From Vreelandella massiliensis (GTDB taxonomy: Bacteria; Pseudomonadota; Gammaproteobacteria; Pseudomonadales; Halomonadaceae), in contig NZ_LT699745.1 of the NCBI RefSeq assembly GCF_900155385.1, forward strand, positions 321,578 to 385,577: DNA of 64,000 nt, given 5' to 3'. Below are positions 26,643 to 34,461 of this stretch, in pieces; the stretch's first letter is position 1; each line of letters opens with the position of its first letter. The translations under genes were made by a program, and so were the position numbers. The notes under the pieces were generated by a model. That model was given only the letters and a program-made list of their open reading frames with translations, was not told the DNA's origin and did no database searches.

Positions 26643-27899
26643 ATGCAGCTGATCCACACCGCTGACTGGCACCTGGGCCAGAGCTTCCACGGCCAGGAGC
26701 GCCACGCCGAGCATCGTGCTTTTCTCGCCTGGCTGCTGGATACCCTCACCGAGCGCGAGCCGGATGCGCTGCTGGTGGCTGGGGATATTTTCGATGTGGT
26801 CAACCCGTCGCTGCGCGCGCAGGGGCTTTTCTATGACTTCATCGTTGACGCCCATGAGCGGCTGCCGCGCTTGGATATCGTACTGATCGCCGGCAACCAC
26901 GACAGCGGCAACCGCATCGAGCTACCCGCCCCCCTGATGAAGCGCCTGCGCACCCACGCCCTCGGTCGGGTGAGTTGGCACGAGGATGGCACCCTCGACG
27001 CCGAGCGACTGCTGGTGCCGCTGACCGATGCCAAAGGCACCCCCCGCGCCTGGTGCCTGGCGCTGCCCTTCTTGCGCCCGTCTGAAGTCACCGGCGGCGA
27101 AAACCAAGAGGCCGAAAGCGACTACGTCAGCGGCATGCACCGCGTTCACCGCGAGCTGATCGCGGCCGCGAAAGCCGCGCGTGCGCCCGGCCAGGCGCTC
27201 GTCGCCATGAGCCATGCCCACCTGCACGGCGCGGCGGTGTCAGAGGCGAGCGAGCGCCCCATCGTGATCGGCGGCGAGGAGTCGATCTCCGCCGCGCTCT
27301 TCCCGCCGGAGGTCGCCTACGTGGCATTGGGCCACCTGCACCGCGCGCAGCAGGTCGGCGAGCCGCGCATCCGCTACAGCGGCAGCCCCCTGCCGCTGGA
27401 TTTCAGCGAGGTCCACTACCCCCACCAGGTGGTGGCGGTCACCCTCGACGACGAGACGCTTGCCGGTATTGATACGATCCCGGTGCCGCGTCCGGTGGCC
27501 ATGCACCGCATCGGCCCCGCCCCGCTCAATGACGTGCTCAAAGGGCTTGCCGCGCTGGACGACGACCCGGCGCTGCCTAAAGATTCATGGCCCTGGCTTG
27601 AGGTGCGAGTGGAGCTCGACGCGCCGCTGCCAGACCTGCGCGCCCGCATCGATGCCGCCCTGGAAGGCCGCGCCCTGCGCCTTTTGCGCCTGGAACGGCG
27701 ACTGCCCCACGTCAGCGCAGCGGGCACACCCACGCCGATCAGCCTGGAAACCCTCGGCCCACGCACGCTGTTCGCCGATACCTGGAAAAAGCGCTGGGGC
27801 GCACCGCCCGATGATGACGTGCTCGCCGATTTCGACCGCCTGCAGCAGGAGGTGCTCGATTCAGACGACAGCGACGACACACCGGAGGGCCGCCCGTGA
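26643..27899 (+). CDS. sbcD: Exonuclease SbcCD subunit D
   Basis: The 418-aa calcineurin-type phosphoesterase has the metal motifs HTADWHLGQ, LVAGDIFDVVNPS, VLIAGNHDSGNR, MSHAHLHGA and ALGHLHRAQQV in the Mre11/SbcD order. With SbcC it forms the Mn-dependent nuclease that opens hairpins and trims blocked double-strand ends. The C-terminal DNA-binding and SbcC-docking region is present. The stop overlaps the GTG start of sbcC (GTGA), so the pair is translationally coupled. Confidence 0.95.
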   Translation: MQLIHTADWHLGQSFHGQERHAEHRAFLAWLLDTLTEREPDALLVAGDIFDVVNPSLRAQGLFYDFIVDAHERLPRLDIVLIAGNHDSGNRIELPAPLMKRLRTHALGRVSWHEDGTLDAERLLVPLTDAKGTPRAWCLALPFLRPSEVTGGENQEAESDYVSGMHRVHRELIAAAKAARAPGQALVAMSHAHLHGAAVSEASERPIVIGGEESISAALFPPEVAYVALGHLHRAQQVGEPRIRYSGSPLPLDFSEVHYPHQVVAVTLDDETLAGIDTIPVPRPVAMHRIGPAPLNDVLKGLAALDDDPALPKDSWPWLEVRVELDAPLPDLRARIDAALEGRALRLLRLERRLPHVSAAGTPTPISLETLGPRTLFADTWKKRWGAPPDDDVLADFDRLQQEVLDSDDSDDTPEGRP

Positions 27900-30814
27900 A
27901 GATTCTCGCTCTGCGCTTGGAAAACCTGGCTTCGATCCCCGGCCCGCTTGCGCTCGACTTCACCGCCGCGCCGCTGGCGGAGGCCGGGCTTTTTGCCATC
28001 ACCGGCCCCACCGGCGCCGGCAAGAGCACGCTTTTAGATGCGCTGTGCCTGGCGCTCTACGGCAGCACGCCGAGGCTGCGCCAGGCACCGGGGCAGAATG
28101 CCCCACTGCCGGATGTCGGCGGGGAAACGATCGGTACCAGCGACCCGCGCACCCTGCTGCGCCGGGGCACCGCCAGCGGCTACGCCGAGGTGGATTTTCT
28201 CGGCCGCGATGGCCGGCGCTACCGCGCGCGCTGGTTCGTGCGCCGCGCCCGAAAAAGAGTCGATGGCAAGTTGCAGAGCGTCGAGCAGTCGCTGCGCGAC
28301 CTTGACGCCGACCGCCTATTGACCACCCAGAAGCGCGAATTTGACCGCCTGCTCGTCGAGCGGCTGGGGCTGAATTTTGACCAGTTCACCCGCGCGGTGC
28401 TGCTCGCCCAGAGCGAGTTCGCAGCCTTTCTCAAGGCCGACGACAACACCCGAAGCGATCTATTGGAGCGCCTGACCGGCACCGCCGAATACTCCGAGAT
28501 CTCCAAGGCCGCTTACCGCCGCTCAAGCGAGGCCAAGCGCACGGTGGAGGCGCTACAGGCGCGCTTGGCCGACGACCTACCCGCCGATACCAACACCCGC
28601 GCCGAGCTTGAGCGCGCCGCCGACACAAGCCAACAAGCCCTGAACGCGCTGACGGAGAAGCGCCAGGCGCTCGCCCGCCAGGTGCAGATCGCCACCGAAA
28701 CGTCACGCCTGACCGCCGCGCTGGAAGAGACCCGCCGCGCCCAAGCGCGGGCGGATAGCGAACACGACGAGGCCACGGCGGCGCTCAAGCAGGCCGATGC
28801 CGAGCTGGCCAGCGCCCAAGAAGCGCGAACCCGCGCTACCCCCGCCGTGAACCAGGCGCGCGAGCAAGCGCTGACGCTGTCAAACCTGGAAGCGCAGCTC
28901 AACAAGCAGCAGGCGGCGCAGCGCAAACAGCAGGGCCTTGTGCAAACACTCACCGAGCAAGTTCACGCCGCGCGTCAAGCGCAGCAAGAGCACCAGCGCG
29001 AACTCGATGCCTGGCAGGCCAGGTTAAAGGCGCTGCTTGGCGATGAAGCAAACCTGGACAATGCCCGCCGCGCCCATCGCGCCGCCCTTGAACAGGCCGC
29101 CAACCGCACCCTTGCGCTGGATGCACTCACCCACCGCTGGCAGGCGTTTACCCAGGCGAAGCGCGGCTTTCAGCGCCTGAGCGCGCAGATCGAAGAGGCG
29201 CAAACCCAGCACGAGAAGCTATTAGAAGCGGGGAAAACGGCGCGCCAGCAGCTGGACGACGCCCAGCGCCATTTCGACAGCGTCAGCGCCTTTGTCGAGC
29301 GCGCCCGCGCCGTGCGCAGCGAGAGCGTGCTCACCCTGCGCGCCGCGCTGCAGCAAGATGAACCCTGCCCGGTGTGCGGCGCTCTTGAGCACCCCTTTCG
29401 CCACCACCCGCCCGCAACGCCAGAAGCCGCGCAGCTCGCCGCCCAGGAGGCTGATGAAAAGCGCCAGCTCAGTGAGGCCCAGGCAGCCCGGGACGCCGCC
29501 CACGAACACCGCGAAGCACTGGTGAGCGACTACCGCGCCGTGGACGCCGCGCTCAAGCAGCGAACGCTTGAGCAGGAAGAGGCGCGCACAGCGTATGGCA
29601 CCGCCGAGCACGCGCTTACCGCGCATCCGCTCTATACCGAGCTTGCCGCCATTGACGCGCCCAAGCGCGATGGCTGGCTGCAGGCGCAGCGCGACGAGAG
29701 CGATACCCAGCGCACGCAGCATGAACGCACGCTCGATCAACTCAACCAGGCCGCCAACGCCCTGGCGCCGCTGGAAAACGCCCTGCGCGACGATGCCCTG
29801 ACGCTTGCGCGACTCGACGCCGAAAAGCGCGGCGCGAAGCAGCAGCTAAACGCCATCGACGCTGAGCTTTCACCGCTTGAAACCCAGCGCGATAGCAGCC
29901 GCGAAACGCTCACCGCCTTACTCGGTGACTACCCAAGCGCGGAAGCCTGGCAGCAAGCGCTCGATACCCAGGTAACGCAAGCGCAAACAGCGCGCGACAG
30001 TACCCGCGAGCAACAGCACGCCGCCGCGCAAACCAAGCTGCCGCTAGAAGAGCGAGCCAACACCACCGCCGAGCAGTTAACCACACTGCAAAGCGAACAG
30101 GCCCGACTAGAGCAGGAGAAAACCAGCGCGAAAAGCGCGGCCGCCCCAAGCCTTGCCGCGCTCGAAGCCGAGCAGCAGGCGCTAACACCCCGGCTCGACG
30201 AGGCGCAGCAGCAGCGCGACCAAGCCGCCCACGCCCTTGCCGACGACGACCGCAAGCGCGAACGCCAGCAGGCAGGCCAAGCCGAACTCGACGCAGCGCA
30301 GGCCGAATACCGCCGTTGGGGGCAGATCAGCGAGTTGATCGGCTCCGCCGATGGCAAGGCGTTCCGGCGCATCGCGCAAGCCTACAACCTGGAGCAGCTG
30401 ATCGTGCATGCCAGCGCGCACCTTGGCGGGCTTAGCCGCCGCTACCGGCTGGTGCGCGGCGGTAGCGAGCTGGGCCTTCTGGTGGAGGACGTGGACATGG
30501 CCGACGAGCGCCGTTCGGTACACTCGCTCTCCGGCGGCGAGACGTTTCTGGTGTCGCTGGCACTCGCCCTGGGGCTGGCGTCGATGGCCTCGGGGGAGCT
30601 TACGATCGAGTCGCTGTTTATCGACGAGGGCTTTGGCAGCCTCGACCCGCAGTCGCTGGCGCTGGCCATGGACGCCCTCGACGGCCTACAGGCGCTCGGC
30701 CGCCGCGTTGGGGTGATCTCGCATGTACAGGAGATGCACGAGCGCATCCCGGTACAGATTCAGATCGAGCCGCTCGGCAACGGCACCAGCCAAGCACGGC
30801 TGGTGAGTGTGTGA
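27896..30814 (+). CDS. sbcC: Exonuclease SbcCD subunit C (SMC-like ATPase)
   Basis: This 972-aa protein has Walker A GPTGAGKS at residues 37-44, two long Ala/Gln/Arg-rich coiled coils, the zinc-hook CPVC at Cys491/Cys494 (CPVCGALEHPF), the ABC signature LSGGETFLVSLALALGLAS and Walker B SLFIDEGFGSLD. It is somewhat shorter than E. coli SbcC because of shorter coiled coils. It partners SbcD. GTG 27896 is the start, supported by the overlap with sbcD. The next gene begins right after its stop. Confidence 0.95.
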   Translation: MKILALRLENLASIPGPLALDFTAAPLAEAGLFAITGPTGAGKSTLLDALCLALYGSTPRLRQAPGQNAPLPDVGGETIGTSDPRTLLRRGTASGYAEVDFLGRDGRRYRARWFVRRARKRVDGKLQSVEQSLRDLDADRLLTTQKREFDRLLVERLGLNFDQFTRAVLLAQSEFAAFLKADDNTRSDLLERLTGTAEYSEISKAAYRRSSEAKRTVEALQARLADDLPADTNTRAELERAADTSQQALNALTEKRQALARQVQIATETSRLTAALEETRRAQARADSEHDEATAALKQADAELASAQEARTRATPAVNQAREQALTLSNLEAQLNKQQAAQRKQQGLVQTLTEQVHAARQAQQEHQRELDAWQARLKALLGDEANLDNARRAHRAALEQAANRTLALDALTHRWQAFTQAKRGFQRLSAQIEEAQTQHEKLLEAGKTARQQLDDAQRHFDSVSAFVERARAVRSESVLTLRAALQQDEPCPVCGALEHPFRHHPPATPEAAQLAAQEADEKRQLSEAQAARDAAHEHREALVSDYRAVDAALKQRTLEQEEARTAYGTAEHALTAHPLYTELAAIDAPKRDGWLQAQRDESDTQRTQHERTLDQLNQAANALAPLENALRDDALTLARLDAEKRGAKQQLNAIDAELSPLETQRDSSRETLTALLGDYPSAEAWQQALDTQVTQAQTARDSTREQQHAAAQTKLPLEERANTTAEQLTTLQSEQARLEQEKTSAKSAAAPSLAALEAEQQALTPRLDEAQQQRDQAAHALADDDRKRERQQAGQAELDAAQAEYRRWGQISELIGSADGKAFRRIAQAYNLEQLIVHASAHLGGLSRRYRLVRGGSELGLLVEDVDMADERRSVHSLSGGETFLVSLALALGLASMASGELTIESLFIDEGFGSLDPQSLALAMDALDGLQALGRRVGVISHVQEMHERIPVQIQIEPLGNGTSQARLVSV

Positions 30815-30855
30815 AGTGTAAGCAAAAGCGCTCTATTCCGACTAAACTGAACGCC

Positions 30856-31356
30856 ATGAAAACACCCATCTTCGTGATCCAGAAGCACGACGCCTCGAAC
30901 CTGCACTACGACTTTCGCTTGGAGGTTGAGGGCGTGCTCAAGTCATGGGCGGTGCCCAAGGGGCCGTCCACCGACCCGCGCGACAAGCGCCTGGCCATGC
31001 CCACCGACGATCACCCGCTGGATTACGCCGACTTCGAGGGCGTGATCCCTGAGGGAGAGTACGGCGCGGGCACGGTGCTGATCTGGGATCGCGGCCCCTA
31101 CCGGCTGATCGAGGAAGATGACGACACCCCTTCCATGGCCGAGCAGCTCAAGCGCGGCCACGCCAAGTTCTGGCTTGAGGGTAAGAAGCTTGCCGGCGGT
31201 TATGCCCTGACGCGCACGGGTAGCGGTGACGACGAGCGCTGGCTGCTGGTCAAGATGGACGACGACAAGGCCGATGCCAGGCGCAACCCGATCTCCACCG
31301 AGCCCGAATCCGTGGCTTCCGGGCGGAGCTTGAAGGCGATCGCCGAGGAGCGCTAA
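30856..31356 (+). CDS. Stand-alone LigD-type 3'-phosphoesterase domain protein
   Basis: From ATG 30856 the product is 166 aa; a GTG at 30811 would add 15 residues. It is a complete LigD PE domain: FVIQKHDASNLHYDFRLEVE, LKSWAVPKGPSTDPRDKRLA, DHPLDYADFEGVIPEGEYGA, GTVLIWDRG and KFWLEGKKLAGGYALTRTG. The conserved His/Asp/Arg (HYDFRLE) and the DHPLDY-EG-IPEGEYG block bind Mn. In LigD this domain trims 3' ends during non-homologous end joining. Here it stands alone after sbcCD and 13 bases before a stand-alone polymerase domain. Confidence 0.9.
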   Translation: MKTPIFVIQKHDASNLHYDFRLEVEGVLKSWAVPKGPSTDPRDKRLAMPTDDHPLDYADFEGVIPEGEYGAGTVLIWDRGPYRLIEEDDDTPSMAEQLKRGHAKFWLEGKKLAGGYALTRTGSGDDERWLLVKMDDDKADARRNPISTEPESVASGRSLKAIAEER

Positions 31357-31369
31357 CCCGGAGGCAGGC

Positions 31370-32299
31370 ATGGAAATTGACGGACGCCACGTCGAATTTT
31401 CCCACCGCGACAAGGTCTTTTTTCCCGAGGCAGGGCTGTCCAAGGGCGATTTGATCGACTACTACCTGGCCGTGGCGGAGACGATGTTGCCCCATGTGAA
31501 AGGCCACCCAGTGAGCCTGGAGCGCTTTCCCGACGGTATCGAGGGCAAGGGCTTCTTTAATAAGGACACCCCGGAGCACTTCCCCGACTGGATCGAGACC
31601 GTCACCTTCCCCCGGCGCGAAGGAGGGAGCTTCCACGCGCCCGTCATTGAGAGCCGCGCGGCCCTGGCCTATCTCGCCGACCAGGCGGTGCTCACGCCCC
31701 ACCTCTACCTTGCCCCGGTCGGAAATCTCGAATGCCCCGACCGGATGATCTTCGACCTAGACCCACCGGAAGGGACACGGGACTTCGCGGCGGTGCGCCG
31801 AGCGGCCCTTGATCTACATGAACTTCTTGATGAACCGGGCCTTGCGGCCTGGGTGCAGACCTCAGGCTCCAAGGGCTTTCACCTACTGGTGCCGCTGGAC
31901 GGTAAGCGCGACTTCGACGAGGTGCGTGACTTCGCCCGGCAAACGGCGCGGCTGTTGGTCCGCCGCGACCCGAAGCGCTACACCCTCGAGCAGCGCAAGG
32001 AGAAGCGCGGGTGCAAGGTGTTTCTGGATGTGCTGCGCAACAGCTACGGGACCACCTCGGTGGCGCCCTATGCGGTGCGGGCAAAGCCCGGCGCGCCGGT
32101 GGCCACGCCGCTGGAGTGGTCAGAGGTCGAGCGCGGCGCCGAGCCGCAGGGCTGGACGCTTGAAAGCGTGCCCCGTCGCCTGACCCAGAAAGAAGATCCC
32201 TGGGCCAAACTGGCGAAGCACGCCTTTTCACTGGAGAAGCCCTGGAAAAAGCTCAAGGCGCTGCTTGAGGATACCCCGCCTGCCGAGGAGGAAGACTGA
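31370..32299 (+). CDS. Stand-alone LigD-type primase-polymerase domain protein
   Basis: The 309-aa protein is a LigD POL domain of the archaeo-eukaryotic primase type: FPEAGLSKGDLIDYYLAVAE, MIFDLDPPEGT with the two metal-binding Asp, QTSGSKGFHLLVPLD with the catalytic His, LDVLRNSYGTTSVAPYAVRA and KPGAPVATPLEW. It would add nucleotides (often ribonucleotides) at double-strand ends. The start at 31370 has GGAGGCAGGC upstream. No ATP-dependent ligase domain and no Ku gene are visible in the window, so a partner ligase must lie elsewhere. Confidence 0.92.
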   Translation: MEIDGRHVEFSHRDKVFFPEAGLSKGDLIDYYLAVAETMLPHVKGHPVSLERFPDGIEGKGFFNKDTPEHFPDWIETVTFPRREGGSFHAPVIESRAALAYLADQAVLTPHLYLAPVGNLECPDRMIFDLDPPEGTRDFAAVRRAALDLHELLDEPGLAAWVQTSGSKGFHLLVPLDGKRDFDEVRDFARQTARLLVRRDPKRYTLEQRKEKRGCKVFLDVLRNSYGTTSVAPYAVRAKPGAPVATPLEWSEVERGAEPQGWTLESVPRRLTQKEDPWAKLAKHAFSLEKPWKKLKALLEDTPPAEEED

Positions 32300-32326
32300 T
32301 CGAGGCTGATCCGGCGGCAAGCACTC

Positions 32327-33325
32327 TCAGGGAATCAGCACCGCCGCCCCGGACAGCCGCCCCTCGCGCAGATCCTCCAATGCCTGGTTGGCCTCTTCCA
32401 GGGGGTAGGCGCGGGTCTCGGTACGGATCGGCACCTTGGGGGCAAGCGCCAAAAACGCCTCGCCGTCGTGACGGGTGAGGTTGGCCACCGAGTGCAGGCT
32501 GCGCTCCTCCCAGAGCAGATGATAAGGGAAGGAGGGAATATCGGACATGTGAATGCCGCCGGAGACCACCCGGGCGCCGGGGCGCACATGGGAAAGCGCC
32601 GCGGGCACGAGTTCGCCCACCGGCGCGAAGAGCAGGGCGGCATCCAGGGTGTCGGGCGGGTTCTCGTCGGAGCCGCCGGCCCAGGCCGCGCCCAGACGCC
32701 GGGCGAATTCTTGAGCCTGAGTATCCCCCGGGCGGGTGAAGGCGTAGATTTCCTGACCGCGTGAGAGTGCCAGCTGGGCAAGAATGTGGGCGGCGGCGCC
32801 GAAGCCGTAGATGCCGAGCTTGCGGGGCTCGTCGCCACCGGCCATGCGCCAGGTGCGATAGCCGATCAGCCCGGCGCAGAGCAGGGGCGCGCTGGCCTCG
32901 GGGTCATCGGTGTCGATGGGAAAACAGTAGCGGGCATCGGCCACGCAGTACTCGGCATAGCCGCCATCCAGGGTGTAGCCGGTGAAGCGGGCCTTTGAGC
33001 AGAGGTTCTCGCGCCCGGCCCGGCACTGCTCGCACTCACCGCAGGTCCACCCGAGCCAGGGCACGCCGACCCGATCACCCACGGAGAGCCCTTCGATGCC
33101 CTCCCCTAGCCCCGTGACCTCGCCGACGATCTCGTGGCCGGGAATGCGCGGGAACTCGGGCTTTTCCAGTTCGCCATCGATTAGGTGCAGATCGGTGCGA
33201 CAGACACCGCAGGCCAGCACTCTGACCTGCACCTGCCCCGCTTGCGGCTGGGGGCGCTCAATCCGGTCAAGCTCAAGCGGCTTGCCGATAGCGTGCAGGC
33301 GCATCGCGCGCATTGTCTCGCCCAT
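32327..33325 (-). CDS. Zinc-dependent alcohol dehydrogenase family protein
   Basis: The 332-aa MDR-family enzyme has the catalytic-zinc ligands CGVCRTDLH and GHEIVGEV, the structural-zinc lobe CGECEQCRAGRENLC, and a nucleotide-binding IYGFGAAAHILAQLAL. GFGAAAH in place of GxGxxG is typical of the AdhP-like, NADPH-using subgroup. It oxidises or reduces an alcohol/aldehyde of unknown identity. ATG 33325 has GGAGACCTTC before it. It is divergent from the adenosine deaminase gene. Confidence 0.88.
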   Translation of the reverse strand: MGETMRAMRLHAIGKPLELDRIERPQPQAGQVQVRVLACGVCRTDLHLIDGELEKPEFPRIPGHEIVGEVTGLGEGIEGLSVGDRVGVPWLGWTCGECEQCRAGRENLCSKARFTGYTLDGGYAEYCVADARYCFPIDTDDPEASAPLLCAGLIGYRTWRMAGGDEPRKLGIYGFGAAAHILAQLALSRGQEIYAFTRPGDTQAQEFARRLGAAWAGGSDENPPDTLDAALLFAPVGELVPAALSHVRPGARVVSGGIHMSDIPSFPYHLLWEERSLHSVANLTRHDGEAFLALAPKVPIRTETRAYPLEEANQALEDLREGRLSGAAVLIP

Positions 33326-33459
33326 GAAGGTCTCCTTGTGCTCGAAATATCACCCATACTCGATACGTCACCCACAGTATAGCCCGCGAGCCGATAGCCG
33401 AAACGGCATCTGTTAGCGGCATGCTAGACTGCGGAGACACGCAACCAAAGGTGAGCCAC

Positions 33460-34461
33460 ATGCGAGATTTTTTAACGCGGTTACCCAACGTCGAGCTCCA
33501 CTTGCACATTGAAGGCTCGCTTGAGCCTGAGCTGATGTTCGCGCTGGCCAAGCGCAATAACATCGACCTGCCCTACGCCACGGTGGAAGAGGCGAAAGCC
33601 GCTTATCACTTCGATGACTTGCAAGCCTTTTTAAATCTCTACTACCAGGGCATGAGCGTACTGCGCAGCGAGCAGGATTTTTACGATCTGGCCATGGACT
33701 ACTTCCAACGCGCTAGTCAAGAGGGCGTGGTGCATATCGACATGCACTTCGACCCGCAGGCGCACCTGCAAAGGGGCGTGGCGTTTGACACCGTCATGGC
33801 GGGGCTTTTGCGCGCCAAGCAGGACGCCGAGGCGTCGTTGGATTTGTCGGTGGGAATGATCATGGCCTTTTTGCGTGACCGGCCCGCCGACGAAGCCCTT
33901 GAAGTGCTGGAGCAAGCCAAGCCGTACTGGGCATCGTTGGACGCGATCGGCTTGGACAGCGCGGAGCGCGATAACCCGCCGGCGAAATTTGCGGCGCTGT
34001 TTGCCCGCGCCAAGGCACTTGGCCTCGCTCGGGTGGCCCATGCCGGCGAGGAGGGGCCAGCCGACTATATCAGCCAGGCGCTGGATCTTCTCGACGTGCA
34101 GCGCATCGATCACGGTGTGCGCTGCCTGGAGAGCGAGGCCTTGGTGCGGCGCCTGCGCGAAAGTCAAACCGTGCTGACCGTCTGCCCGCTCTCCAATGTC
34201 AGCCTGAACGTCGTCGACGACCTTCGCGACCACCCGCTGCCCCGGCTGCTGGCGGAAAAACTAAAGGTGACGATTAGCTCCGACGACCCGGCCTATTTCG
34301 GCGGTGGGCTTCTGACCAACCATCTGGCGTGTGCAGAAGCGTTTGGCTGGGGAGAAGGCGTCTTTCGCCAGCTCAACCGCCATGCCATCGAAGAAGCGTT
34401 TATGCGCGAAGATCGGCGCCAAGCGCTTCTTCAACGGCTCGCCGAGGTGAGCGCTCAGTAG
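33460..34461 (+). CDS. Adenosine/adenine deaminase family protein
   Basis: The 333-aa protein starts at ATG 33460 (AAGGTGAG upstream); an in-frame ATG at 33421 adds residues not seen in the family. It has the zinc and catalytic motifs VELHLHIEGSLEP, VAHAGEEG, RIDHGVRCLE, CPLSNVSLNVV and TISSDDPAYFGG. SSDDPAYFGG is the form found in the adenine deaminase (ADE) branch, so adenine to hypoxanthine is likelier than adenosine to inosine. It overlaps the convergent decarboxylase gene by 7 bases. Confidence 0.88.
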   Translation: MRDFLTRLPNVELHLHIEGSLEPELMFALAKRNNIDLPYATVEEAKAAYHFDDLQAFLNLYYQGMSVLRSEQDFYDLAMDYFQRASQEGVVHIDMHFDPQAHLQRGVAFDTVMAGLLRAKQDAEASLDLSVGMIMAFLRDRPADEALEVLEQAKPYWASLDAIGLDSAERDNPPAKFAALFARAKALGLARVAHAGEEGPADYISQALDLLDVQRIDHGVRCLESEALVRRLRESQTVLTVCPLSNVSLNVVDDLRDHPLPRLLAEKLKVTISSDDPAYFGGGLLTNHLACAEAFGWGEGVFRQLNRHAIEEAFMREDRRQALLQRLAEVSAQ

